A stretch of DNA of 39,096 nucleotides from assembly GCA_028285685.1 (NCBI GenBank), contig JANQOR010000013.1:1-39096 (forward strand). The letters are read 5' to 3'. This DNA comes from Cyclobacteriaceae bacterium. GTDB taxonomy: Bacteria; Bacteroidota; Bacteroidia; Cytophagales; Cyclobacteriaceae. Positions within the stretch are counted from its first letter, which is position 1; each line of letters begins with the position of its first letter. A program made the translations under genes and the position numbers. Shown one piece after another: positions 9,301 to 17,016 of the stretch. The notes under the pieces are model-generated. The model was not told the origin of the DNA and made no database searches. It saw only the letters and a list, made by a program, of their open reading frames with translations.

Positions 9301-12300
9301 TAGGCCTTAAGACATAACTACCAAAACTACTCGATGTAGTAGATCCATCACTCCACGTCCAACCTGCCAGGTCAATAAATTTGCTAGAGACATTCAATAA
9401 CTCTATGAACTCCACATTCGGAATGCCACTCTCATCGGTGGGGATTGCATGAAACTCATTCACTAGCACATCACCAGCAACAGCTTTCTCCGTCTCAATG
9501 TACTCAAAGTCAATCGTGGAATTAGCTACAATCGCATTACCAGACAGATCTTCCACATTGTCGATCGTCAGCGTTCGCGTATCCCCTGACACAAGCATGG
9601 AAACAGTTAAATGAACAACGGAGTTATTACCATCATCGCGCATCGCTCCAATCACCATAATACCACCACCTATACTGTAGTTTCCCGTCGTCTCAGCACT
9701 GGTCTCAGCAACAGGCTCATCAAAAGTCACATCAAGGGCAGTTGCAGAGACCACTGAGATACTCGAGATCGTAGGCTGTGTCGTATCAGGTGTATCATCA
9801 AAAATAGAGTTTTGCTCTCCAGGAGTGCCACCATCAGGATCTGTTGAAAGGCCATAGTTATTCTCAGAAAAATCAGGACCATTGGAATTTATCAACTCTG
9901 TGCTCACTCCAGAACTTGCAGAAGTGTAAGAGATAGAATAGATATCAACTGTACCGCTATCAGTGATCGTAATAGCATCACCGTTGTTGTTCAACGACGG
10001 AAAACTGGATACTTCTACAACATCTCCAAAAACGCTGAAGGAGTTTCCCTGGCCGCTTGGAACCAATAAGACATAGGCATTCGGTCGCAACAGATGACTC
10101 GAAAAACCACTTGAGGTGGTATGCACATCACTCAACGTCCAGTTTCCCAGATCAATGAATTTGCTAGATACGTTCAACAGCTCTACGAATTCTGCATTCG
10201 GAATACCACTCTCATCATTTGGGATCGCATAAAACTCGTTCACTACCACATCCCCAGCAACAGCTAGTTGTGTCTCGATGTACTCAAAGTCAATCGTGGA
10301 GTTTGAAGTAATTGTATTTCCGGAAAGATCTTCAACATTGTTGATTGTTAATGTTTGAGTAGCTCCTGATATTAGCGTAGAGACAGTCAGGTGAACAATC
10401 GAGTTGTCAACATCATCACGCATCGCTCCATCTATCGTAATCCCCCCATCAATGCTGTAATTCCCTGCCCTCTCAGCAGTGGTTTCATCTACCGACTCAC
10501 CAAAAGTCACATCTAATGATGTAGCCGAGATTAACGAGACACTCCATATCATGGGGCCAGTCGTATCAGGTGTATCATCCAAAATAGAGTTTTGCTCTCC
10601 AGGGGTGCCACCATCCGGATCTATGGAGAAACCATAGTTGTTCTCAGAAAAATCAGGATTAGTAGGGTTGATCAACTCTGTGCTCACTCCAGAACGTGCG
10701 GTGGTGTACGTGATCGAATAGATATCGACTTCATTGCTATCGGTAATCGTGATAGCATCACCGCTGTTATTAAGTGAACGAAAACTTGGAACTTCCAACA
10801 CGTCACCGAATTGATAGAACAGTGCTCCGTCTCGTGATGCTGTCAAGATCACATACTCAGTTGGTCTTAAAATATGGGAAGGAAAAGGACCAGAATCACC
10901 GGACACATCACTGAATGTCCAATTTTCCAAATCGATGAACTTACTTGAGACATTTAACAACTCAATGAACTCAGCGTTGGGAATACCACTCTCATCATTA
11001 GGGATCGCATGAAACTCGTTTACCAAGACATCACCAGCAAACGCTTCACGCGTCTCAATGTACTCAAAGTCAATCGCGGAATTAGCTGCAATCACATTAC
11101 CCGAAAGATCTTCGACATTGTTGATCGTCAGGGTTCGCGTATCTCCTGAAATGAGCGCTGAGACCGTAAGATGAACAACTGAGTTATCATCATCATCACG
11201 CATCGCGGCATTCACTATAATATCGCCATCAGCACTGTAGTTCGCTATGGTCTCAGCCGTGCTCTCGTCCACAGGCTCATCAAAGGTCACACTCAGTATG
11301 GTAGCCGTGATCACAGAGATAGTCGAGATCGTTGGCTGGGTGGTATCAGGGGTATCATCAAAAATAGAGTTTTGCTCCCCAGGTGTGCCACCATCAGCAT
11401 CAATGGAAAACCCGTAATTATTTTGTGAATAATCAGGACCGTTTGGATTGATGAGCTCTGAACTTGTTCCTCCCGTAGAACCCTCGAAGGAAATACTATG
11501 AATCATAGTCGAATTATCATCTTCAATGGTAATAACATCCATGTTCGAATTACTCAAGGTTAGCGTCGCGACCGTGAGGACATTCGAAAAAGTGGAAAAC
11601 AACGCCAAGTCATCGTCATCGCAGACGATCACATAGGAATCAGGATCAAATTGATAAGTTCCAAGTGACTGACCATCCAGTTGCCAATTTTCAAGGTCAA
11701 AGAATTTGCCACTTCGATTGTAGAGCTCCACATATTCAGCATCAGGTAGTGCGATAACGGGGTTCGGATCAGCCATAAACTCATTGATTACTACATCGAA
11801 CTCAACAGCTTCTTCAAAAACAAGATACTGATAGTTATCCTGGCTGTTTGATGCAATTACATTACCGCTCTCATCTTCAATGTTACTAATGGTAATGGTA
11901 TAAGCTGTGCCATTGGTCATACTACTCGTGGTCACATGGACGAGGGCATTGTTCGTCCAGTCAAGTGCGGCTGAGAGAACAGATAGTCCACCATCAATTG
12001 AGTAATTGGTGCTCATCTCAGCAGTAGTTTGATCCACATTTTCATTAAAAGTGACATCTACTCCCGTATCAGAAATTGTTGTAACTGACTGGATGATGGG
12101 TGGATCGGTGTCTGGCGTAGAGTTGCTAGTAATCGAAACATCGTCGAAGAAATGATTGTCGGCTGGAGAAGAAGCGGAAGATTGTTGAATAAAAATTCCA
12201 AAATGGGAGCTGGTGGTTACATCGGTATCCATTATGGTCCCTTCAGAAACAAAGGAGCCGGTAACATCTTCATCTGTGAACAATTCCCAGTTACCTGACC

Positions 12301-12814
12301 CATCCCGGACGACCCTAATCTTGTAGGGCTTACTGGAAGTGCTATTTAAAATATCTTCGGCTGTACTGATTAGAGGAGAAGAATCATCAGTTCTTGTTCC
12401 TCCTACTATTTTATGAAGAGCGATCCAATCTTCTGTGTCTCCAATCCTAACATAGTACCCATTCTGAACTGCAGACAAATCTGCATTATCACTCGCCAGA
12501 AAAACATCCACGTAGTTAGCTCCGGAAGGATTGAACTTTAGATCAATCAAAAATTCCCAAGTAAAATCTGAAATATCCGTGGATGGAACAGTGATGTTGT
12601 AGTCCATGGATGAAGACAAATCCCCAGCGTTCGAGCGTAATTGTTTGTCACCTCCTTCATCCACCAAAATAAAAAGAGACGTATTTCCACTCCAGGTGGG
12701 AGAAAACAAATCGGGAGTATTTCCTAGAGTCTCATCTTCGAAATCTTCCGTCGTTTGAGCGACTGATACTCCAAAACCCAAAAATGCTGTGATCAAAACT
12801 GGAATTCGCGTCAT
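6314..12814 (-). CDS. Giant lamin-tail/Ig-like repeat surface protein
   Basis: About 2,166 residues. A signal peptide (MTRIPVLITAFLGFGVSVAQ) is followed by a jelly-roll-like domain to about residue 230 and seven modules. Each module joins an Ig-like domain of about 100 residues (core like VTFDEPVDESTAET...NYS, then LTINNVEDLSGN) to a lamin-tail domain of about 150 residues (GDVLVNEFHAIPN...AEFIELLN, then FIDLENWT). Lamin-tail domains start near 340, 595, 855, 1115, 1375, 1630 and 1885. The last 100 residues form a FlgD-like domain (ITIYDQTGRLIKN...WDGTTNSGE...GYYVVLFEVFD). Such endings occur on exported Bacteroidota surface proteins, and T9SS export is likely but not proven. ATG 12814 was preferred; GTG 12823 is possible. 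A role in adhesion or as an extracellular scaffold is inference. Confidence 0.9.
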   Translation of the reverse strand: MTRIPVLITAFLGFGVSVAQTTEDFEDETLGNTPDLFSPTWSGNTSLFILVDEGGDKQLRSNAGDLSSSMDYNITVPSTDISDFTWEFLIDLKFNPSGANYVDVFLASDNADLSAVQNGYYVRIGDTEDWIALHKIVGGTRTDDSSPLISTAEDILNSTSSKPYKIRVVRDGSGNWELFTDEDVTGSFVSEGTIMDTDVTTSSHFGIFIQQSSASSPADNHFFDDVSITSNSTPDTDPPIIQSVTTISDTGVDVTFNENVDQTTAEMSTNYSIDGGLSVLSAALDWTNNALVHVTTSSMTNGTAYTITISNIEDESGNVIASNSQDNYQYLVFEEAVEFDVVINEFMADPNPVIALPDAEYVELYNRSGKFFDLENWQLDGQSLGTYQFDPDSYVIVCDDDDLALFSTFSNVLTVATLTLSNSNMDVITIEDDNSTMIHSISFEGSTGGTSSELINPNGPDYSQNNYGFSIDADGGTPGEQNSIFDDTPDTTQPTISTISVITATILSVTFDEPVDESTAETIANYSADGDIIVNAAMRDDDDNSVVHLTVSALISGDTRTLTINNVEDLSGNVIAANSAIDFEYIETREAFAGDVLVNEFHAIPNDESGIPNAEFIELLNVSSKFIDLENWTFSDVSGDSGPFPSHILRPTEYVILTASRDGALFYQFGDVLEVPSFRSLNNSGDAITITDSNEVDIYSITYTTARSGVSTELINPTNPDFSENNYGFSIDPDGGTPGEQNSILDDTPDTTGPMIWSVSLISATSLDVTFGESVDETTAERAGNYSIDGGITIDGAMRDDVDNSIVHLTVSTLISGATQTLTINNVEDLSGNTITSNSTIDFEYIETQLAVAGDVVVNEFYAIPNDESGIPNAEFVELLNVSSKFIDLGNWTLSDVHTTSSGFSSHLLRPNAYVLLVPSGQGNSFSVFGDVVEVSSFPSLNNNGDAITITDSGTVDIYSISYTSASSGVSTELINSNGPDFSENNYGLSTDPDGGTPGEQNSIFDDTPDTTQPTISSISVVSATALDVTFDEPVAETSAETTGNYSIGGGIMVIGAMRDDGNNSVVHLTVSMLVSGDTRTLTIDNVEDLSGNAIVANSTIDFEYIETEKAVAGDVLVNEFHAIPTDESGIPNVEFIELLNVSSKFIDLAGWTWSDGSTTSSSFGSYVLRPNEYVILVPSGTSSSFVNFGDVVEVAGFPSLNNRGDAITITNGSMVEIYSITFTTASLGVSTELINPDGPDFSEYNYGLSTDPDGGTPGEQNSIFDNTPNTIRPTISDLAVVSSTQLRLIFSEQVTPVSSQNVLNYSVDGGITVTSAILDAENSTVVNLIVSELISTEVRVLSVSNVQDLSGNQIETGTTVDFVFIATQNAMPGDVLVNEYMANPLNEGEVNGEFIEILNNTANYLELENWTVSDASGSSGDFPSRVLEPAELLILAPDDNPEIYEGLGEVLIVPGFRSLNNSSDDIILRNADGLIIFELSYPESEQGKSAELVNSNDPCISENSYRISTAASGSTPGQQNSVFDDTADSESPEVLSWNFDQSLTVNFSETMDALSLMSGSYEISNLSISDISVGEFPTSVDIFFAESLDEGVIYQMNISNVTDCWGNALTSTMVNFGVGRAPTFNEILITEILSDPDPSAGLPEVEFVELYNNTSEILSIENLMFSDPTSSSELPEILLFPFEYYVLTSTSNVSKFLSAKVIGVSDFPSLSNSGEQLYLSHDEELIFSVSYSSDWHDEKRSEGGYSLEMRDILSPCVEEFNWVSSVDNDGGSPGSPNSVSQSIPDNFGPVVSSAVALTASELRVDFNENIDPRVAAIGTISFEPSINVASVNFHFLFPKSIFVSLGENLKESTSYSFQLINVTDCNGNLVQENNLIVALPSTAGTGDILLSEVLFNPRTGGVDFVELHNASAKYIDLNEWQLARVTDAGISDEKVISQNTLIISPGDHFAFTTDVTILFDNYPQGTIENIYEVASLPTYANDSGNVVLLNHLSELEEIFHYENDFHYDLLESTDGVSLERISFEADVNDPNNWRSASSVAGFATPGSPNSQAILSQVVAAGAVEVEPKVFVPGNSGSGRDFTTIKYQFHDPGKFANITIYDQTGRLIKNVAEGALLSTEGFVRWDGTTNSGEMARLGYYVVLFEVFDSNGNSDVIKDTIVVGRDF
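8250..11366 (-). repeat. 780-bp tandem coding modules
   Basis: The junction motif GAGTTTTGCTC (encoding EQNSIFDD on the minus strand) recurs with start at 9027, 9807, 10587 and 11367, giving three exact 780-bp steps. One more diverged copy at 8250 is 777 bp away. Each step is one Ig-like plus lamin-tail module of 260 codons. DNA similarity is high between the three central modules and falls towards both ends of the gene. Exact spacing without indels points to recent duplication or homogenisation. Confidence 0.88.
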
Positions 12815-12835
12815 TATTTTCACATAGCTAAGGAG

Positions 12836-12878
12836 CTAAAAGTAGTAGCTTTGCAACTTAGTTGTAATCAACTTTTAG
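12836..12878. promoter_or_regulatory. asd: Divergent promoter region of asd and the giant gene
   Basis: The 73-bp gap between the two divergent starts holds TAGCTTTG (12846-12853), a full match to the Bacteroidota -7 consensus TAnnTTTG for asd, though no clear -33 TTTG is present. Two inverted repeats are nested here: CTAAAAGT (12836-12843) with ACTTTTAG (12871-12878), and TTGCAAC (12851-12857) with GTTGTAA (12861-12867). They may be an operator or a leader hairpin; function is inference. Confidence 0.4.
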
Positions 12879-12887
12879 TATACAGTC

Positions 12888-13880
12888 ATGAAAGTAGCGC
12901 TTGTTGGAGCCACAGGTCTGGTCGGGCAAAAAATGTTGGAAATCCTGGAGGAGCGAAATTTCCCGATAGAGGAATTGCTTCCGGTTGCATCAGAAAGATC
13001 TGTTGGGAAAAAGATCGAATTCAAAGGAAATTCCTACGAAATCATCTCCATGCAAGACGCCATTGATGCCAAACCGGATATAGTACTTTTCTCAGCCGGG
13101 GGAAGTATCTCCCTGGAATTCGCACCAAGATTCGCAGAGGCCGGCGCTGTGGTTATCGATAACTCTTCGGCCTGGCGAATGGACCTATCAAAAAAACTGA
13201 TCGTCCCAGAAGTAAACGGCAATGTGCTTCGCATAGACGACCGAATCATTGCCAACCCTAACTGCTCAACAATTCAAATGGTCGTGGCACTTAAGCCGTT
13301 GCACGACGCTTTTGCTATAAGACGAATTGTGGTCTCCACCTACCAATCTGTGACAGGCTCCGGTAAAGGTGCAGTAGACCAACTACAGGGGGAACGAGAG
13401 GGCAAAGACATTCAGAAGGTATATCCTCATTCAATTGATATGAATGCACTTCCTCACATTGATGTATTTCAAGAGAATGGATACACGAAGGAGGAGATGA
13501 AGATGGTGAACGAAACCAAAAAGATCTTTGGTGATGATTCCATCCAGGTGACTTCCACTTGTGTTCGAATTCCAGCCATGGGTGGGCATTCAGAATCTGT
13601 GAACATCGAATTTGAGCAGGATTTTGATATTGCCACTGTGGTCGAACTATTGGAGAAAGCTCCGGGCGTCACCGTTGTCGACAACCCTGGCAACAATGAA
13701 TATCCTATGCCAATTGATGCCGAAGGCAAAGACGATGTTTTTGTTGGCAGAATTCGAAGGGATGAAACACAGGGCAGGACACTAAATCTATGGGTTGTTT
13801 CAGATAATCTCAGGAAAGGTGCCGCCACCAATGCCATCCAAATAGCTGAGTACATGATGGAACATAGCCTGGTCTACTGA
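12888..13880 (+). CDS. asd: Aspartate-semialdehyde dehydrogenase
   Basis: This enzyme reduces aspartyl phosphate to aspartate semialdehyde with NADPH, the branch point to lysine/diaminopimelate, threonine and methionine. The 330-residue product has the Rossmann motif GATGLVG (7-13), the catalytic Cys126 in NPNCSTIQM, and the loop TGSGKGAVDQL. The second-domain motif SVNIEF follows TCVRIPAMGGHSE, as expected for bacterial Asd. Diaminopimelate for peptidoglycan depends on this step. The next gene starts 16 bases after the stop, so asd heads a three-gene transcript. Confidence 0.96.
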   Translation: MKVALVGATGLVGQKMLEILEERNFPIEELLPVASERSVGKKIEFKGNSYEIISMQDAIDAKPDIVLFSAGGSISLEFAPRFAEAGAVVIDNSSAWRMDLSKKLIVPEVNGNVLRIDDRIIANPNCSTIQMVVALKPLHDAFAIRRIVVSTYQSVTGSGKGAVDQLQGEREGKDIQKVYPHSIDMNALPHIDVFQENGYTKEEMKMVNETKKIFGDDSIQVTSTCVRIPAMGGHSESVNIEFEQDFDIATVVELLEKAPGVTVVDNPGNNEYPMPIDAEGKDDVFVGRIRRDETQGRTLNLWVVSDNLRKGAATNAIQIAEYMMEHSLVY

Positions 13881-13896
13881 ATTGAAGTATTAATGA

Positions 13897-15087
13897 ATGA
13901 GTGATTTTGATTTTCTCCAAGAACCCGAGATCAAGAGATTCATTCAAGAAAACGTAAACACGGATGTCAACAAACTACTTCTCAATCCACCCCTTCAAAT
14001 TGCACGATTTTCAAAGCAAGTAGCGTCCCAGATCCTGTCGAGGCAGAAGGCCAGAAGAAAGCTGGATTCCTGGGTGTCAAACTTTGATTTGGTATTACCA
14101 CCACCCATCTCCATCGAGCAGGCATCCTCAGAACAAACTGCCCAATACAAAAAGTCGATACTCAAAGGACGCCAGTTGATTGATCTAACAGGAGGGACGG
14201 GGGTTGATACACTCGCCTTGCAAGATGGATTTGAAAAAACAACTTACATTGAGCAACAACAGCATCTCGTAGATGTATTCAGACATAATTGCAAAGTCCT
14301 TGATAAACATGTTGACGTCATTTGCGGATCAGCTGAATCCTTTCTTGAAAGTATAAGTCCTGCGAAAAGATACTCGACCACTTTTTTTCTCGATCCTGCT
14401 CGAAGAGATCAATCAAAAAAGAAGGTGTTTAATCTTGAAGATTGTTCTCCAAACATTGTTGAGTTACAATCGCTCTTGAAAGAAAAGGGGAGCAGGTCAC
14501 TGATCAAGCTTTCACCATTCTTAGACATCAAGTCAATTCTAAAAAAGGTTGAAAATATCAGGGAAGTTCATGTTGTATCTGTGAAAAATGAATGCAAAGA
14601 GCTTCTCATCTTGATCGATCCTGAACATGACAAAGAGCCGGAGGTACGTACTGTCAATATTGATAGAACAGATCAGTATTACAATTTCAGATTTTCAGAA
14701 GAAGCAGTTGCTCAGTCACAATTTGAGCTATTAAAAAAATACATTCTTGAACCAAATGCTTCGATTTTGAAGGCTGGAGCGTTCAATAAAGTTGCAGTAG
14801 ACTTTGGGGTTAAAAAAGTCCATCCAAACACACATCTCTATACCTCGGATCAACAAAACCCCGACTGGCCGGGACGCACATTCGAAGTTGCAGAAAGTAA
14901 GGTAGACAAAATTACTGTTGACAAATACGCTCAAAAAGGTCTGATCAACGTAATTGTCAGGAATTATCCATTATCCACAGCGGAATTAAAAAAGAAGTTT
15001 AAAGTTCAGGATGGTGGTGATTACTTTTTGATCGGATTCAAAGGTGCTGACCAAAAAGGTAATCTTGTCATCGCCCGAAAAATTTAA
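13897..15087 (+). CDS. PG_1098-type class I SAM methyltransferase with THUMP-like domain
   Basis: The protein has 396 residues. A helical N-terminal part (1-90) is followed by a Rossmann methyltransferase core with motif I LIDLTGGTGVD (94-104) and the unusual motif FFLDPARRD (about 163-171). The latter marks the Bacteroidota family typified by Porphyromonas PG_1098. After about 250 comes a ferredoxin-like/THUMP-like region with LKAGAFNKVAVDFGVKKVHPNTHLYTS. THUMP-like domains bind RNA, so an RNA base methyltransferase is likely, but the target is not established to my knowledge. It sits 16 bases after asd without any obvious pathway link. Confidence 0.85.
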   Translation: MSDFDFLQEPEIKRFIQENVNTDVNKLLLNPPLQIARFSKQVASQILSRQKARRKLDSWVSNFDLVLPPPISIEQASSEQTAQYKKSILKGRQLIDLTGGTGVDTLALQDGFEKTTYIEQQQHLVDVFRHNCKVLDKHVDVICGSAESFLESISPAKRYSTTFFLDPARRDQSKKKVFNLEDCSPNIVELQSLLKEKGSRSLIKLSPFLDIKSILKKVENIREVHVVSVKNECKELLILIDPEHDKEPEVRTVNIDRTDQYYNFRFSEEAVAQSQFELLKKYILEPNASILKAGAFNKVAVDFGVKKVHPNTHLYTSDQQNPDWPGRTFEVAESKVDKITVDKYAQKGLINVIVRNYPLSTAELKKKFKVQDGGDYFLIGFKGADQKGNLVIARKI

Positions 15088-15120
15088 GGATTGAATGACT
15101 AAATTGTTCCACCCCGGAGC

Positions 15121-15852
15121 ATGAGATATTGGATCAAATACATTAAGGCATGGGCTATTTTGCAAAAAAAATCCCTTCTCCAGCATTTTCCCGGAGCTGA
15201 CAATCTCAGCTATACACGCTTTGTAATTGTGTGCACTTCCAGGACAGGCTCAACCTGGTTGCACACACTTCTCAATTCACATCCCCACATTATATCCGTA
15301 GGAGAGATCATCAATAAATATCATAAGAAAGGTCAATATCCGCCATTGGAAAAAATGGCGTTCCATGGCTATTCCGCAGGGATCGACGCTGTTGGTCTCA
15401 AAATATTTTATGGAGACGAAAGCAGTCAATATGACAAATACCTGAAAGAGGTTTCGAAAAACCATGATATTAAGATCATCCACATGGTAAGAAAAGACCA
15501 ACTAGCACAGTACACCTCTTTGAAGATCTCGGAGCGCAATTGGGAATGGACTGGCACCAACAGAAAAGGTACGTTTGGAAAGATTACGTTAAGCCCAAAA
15601 GAATTCAAGAGATTCATCAAAGACAGACAGGAGGCGAAAAGGGAAATGGAGCAGGTTTTCAAAAATCATGAGGTACTGACAGTCTCCTACGAAGACCTAA
15701 ACTTTCAGCATGATTCCACAGTCAGGTTGATCCAGGAATTTTTAAATGTGAAGCCTAAGAAACTCTTTTCTGTATTAAGAAAACAATCCAGCGGAGAACT
15801 GCAGGACCAAATTGAAAATTGGTCTGATTTTGAAAAATTTAGAATGATCTAG
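15121..15852 (+). CDS. Sulfotransferase family protein
   Basis: The 243-residue product has the two PAPS-binding motifs of sulfotransferases. The 5'-phosphosulfate loop is TSRTGSTWL (39-47), and the 3'-phosphate site is MVRKDQLAQYTSLKIS (122-137) with R124 and S133. The ending DQIENWSDFEKFR is typical of the NodH/Stf0-like branch. It would move a sulfate group to a lipid or glycan; the acceptor is unknown. It follows the methyltransferase gene after 33 bp and is probably cotranscribed with asd. Its stop codon overlaps that of the opposing gene by four bases (CTAG). Confidence 0.85.
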   Translation: MRYWIKYIKAWAILQKKSLLQHFPGADNLSYTRFVIVCTSRTGSTWLHTLLNSHPHIISVGEIINKYHKKGQYPPLEKMAFHGYSAGIDAVGLKIFYGDESSQYDKYLKEVSKNHDIKIIHMVRKDQLAQYTSLKISERNWEWTGTNRKGTFGKITLSPKEFKRFIKDRQEAKREMEQVFKNHEVLTVSYEDLNFQHDSTVRLIQEFLNVKPKKLFSVLRKQSSGELQDQIENWSDFEKFRMI

Positions 15853-16499
15853 AAGCGGCCAAATCTAAAGCTGATCATCCCCGCACCACCCGTAACATCC
15901 TCGTCTTCAATATTCACCAACTCCGTTCCAGTGATATATCTATAACTGGCGCCAAACCCCAGCCTGAAGTGATTACTTATGTTGAATTCAATCTCTATTC
16001 CAGGCTCCAGCACAAAGAATACAGAGTTTTCAATGGTGAACTCGGAATCTGGCAAATTATTGGTGAAGAAGTTCTTGTCAACTACTTCGAAGGCCCCAGC
16101 TCCAAGTAATATTGGAATGCTTACATGAATCACTTCACGTGGAGCGATAGATGCGCCAACCAAAACCCCACCGTATCCGCCGTGTAGATTCAGTGATTTG
16201 GTTTCTGTCTGACCAGGGACCATACCATCAAATTCTACCTTGGTCACGATCCCATACCCAGCTACTCCAAATAAATACCTCCGATTGATAATTAAGCCAC
16301 CGTAGGCTCCAACGAGCAGACCCCGCTCATCTTTGAAATCACCAATCCGTAGATCTGATCCACCAAATCCATTTAGATCATTACCCTTACTTAACAGGGA
16401 CTTAATCTCCTCCTTTTTAGGATCGTTTGTGTCCACATATTTTTGAGCGTATGCAGAAAATGAGGCACTGATTACGATTAATGCGGTTAGGATTTTCAT
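15849..16499 (-). CDS. Predicted outer-membrane beta-barrel protein (216 aa)
   Basis: I do not recognise a named family. A Sec signal peptide (MKILTALIVISASFSAYAQ) is followed by alternating strands rich in Gly and aromatic residues. The chain ends in GMISFRFGRF, with the terminal Phe of barrel-assembly signals. It is the last gene of the long minus-strand run, four bases after the next outer-membrane gene. Its position behind a sigma/anti-sigma pair suggests it is an effector or a target of that envelope regulon. Confidence 0.75.
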   Translation of the reverse strand: MKILTALIVISASFSAYAQKYVDTNDPKKEEIKSLLSKGNDLNGFGGSDLRIGDFKDERGLLVGAYGGLIINRRYLFGVAGYGIVTKVEFDGMVPGQTETKSLNLHGGYGGVLVGASIAPREVIHVSIPILLGAGAFEVVDKNFFTNNLPDSEFTIENSVFFVLEPGIEIEFNISNHFRLGFGASYRYITGTELVNIEDEDVTGGAGMISFRFGRF

Positions 16500-16503
16500 A
16501 AAC

Positions 16504-17013
16504 CTAGAAAACGTATTTAAATGAAATCCCAGAGTCCCAAAATTTTCCTCTTGTATACCTCATTCCAATAAAATTAAAAATAGGTTTAATATCAAAACCT
16601 ATCGTTATAGGTACTTCTAACCAACGATATTCAATACCCAGATTAGCATCTATTCCCATCGCGAAGAAGCTCTTTTCCTCAAACACAAATTCGTCGCCAG
16701 ATGAGTTTACCAAGGTCTTTGAGATATCGTCAAAACGCTCATAGCCAATGTGTCCACCAAGTCCATAGTGGACATAAAAGTTTTCATTGAAGGAAAATTC
16801 CATAGGTTGATGAAAAAGGTAAAGCACTGTGAACTGCATGCCCTCATTCCGTCCACTGAGAATCAGCTCAATTGCTTCGCTCTCTGTTACAAATTTTTTG
16901 AAAGTAAGTCCAGATGTGCTTCCTAGTCGAACCCCAGAAGATTTCTCGTAATTCTGTTGGGCATTGGCCAAAGACACGACTCCTACAAATAAAACAGCTA
17001 AGAAAATTCGCAT
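16504..17013 (-). CDS. Predicted small outer-membrane beta-barrel protein (169 aa)
   Basis: A signal peptide (MRIFLAVLFVGVVSLANAQ) precedes a short barrel-like chain ending in GISFKYVF with a terminal Phe. The pattern FYVHYGLGGHIGYE and IGFDIKPIFNFIGMRY is typical of small Bacteroidota porin-like proteins. No named family is recognised. It starts three bases after the stop of the DUF4097-like gene and is clearly in the same operon. Confidence 0.74.
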   Translation of the reverse strand: MRIFLAVLFVGVVSLANAQQNYEKSSGVRLGSTSGLTFKKFVTESEAIELILSGRNEGMQFTVLYLFHQPMEFSFNENFYVHYGLGGHIGYERFDDISKTLVNSSGDEFVFEEKSFFAMGIDANLGIEYRWLEVPITIGFDIKPIFNFIGMRYTRGKFWDSGISFKYVF

Positions 17014-17016
17014 GTA

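Noticed and set aside
6993-11000. Several plus-strand open frames inside the giant gene.
   Set aside because: They follow the repeat structure of the minus-strand gene and have no domain features; they are shadows.
8250-11366. The regular 780-bp spacing first suggested a CRISPR or satellite array.
   Set aside because: The repeats are in-frame protein modules without short direct repeats or unique spacers.
12846-12853. Lysine-type riboswitch in the asd leader.
   Set aside because: The leader is far too short for a lysine aptamer; only simple inverted repeats are present.
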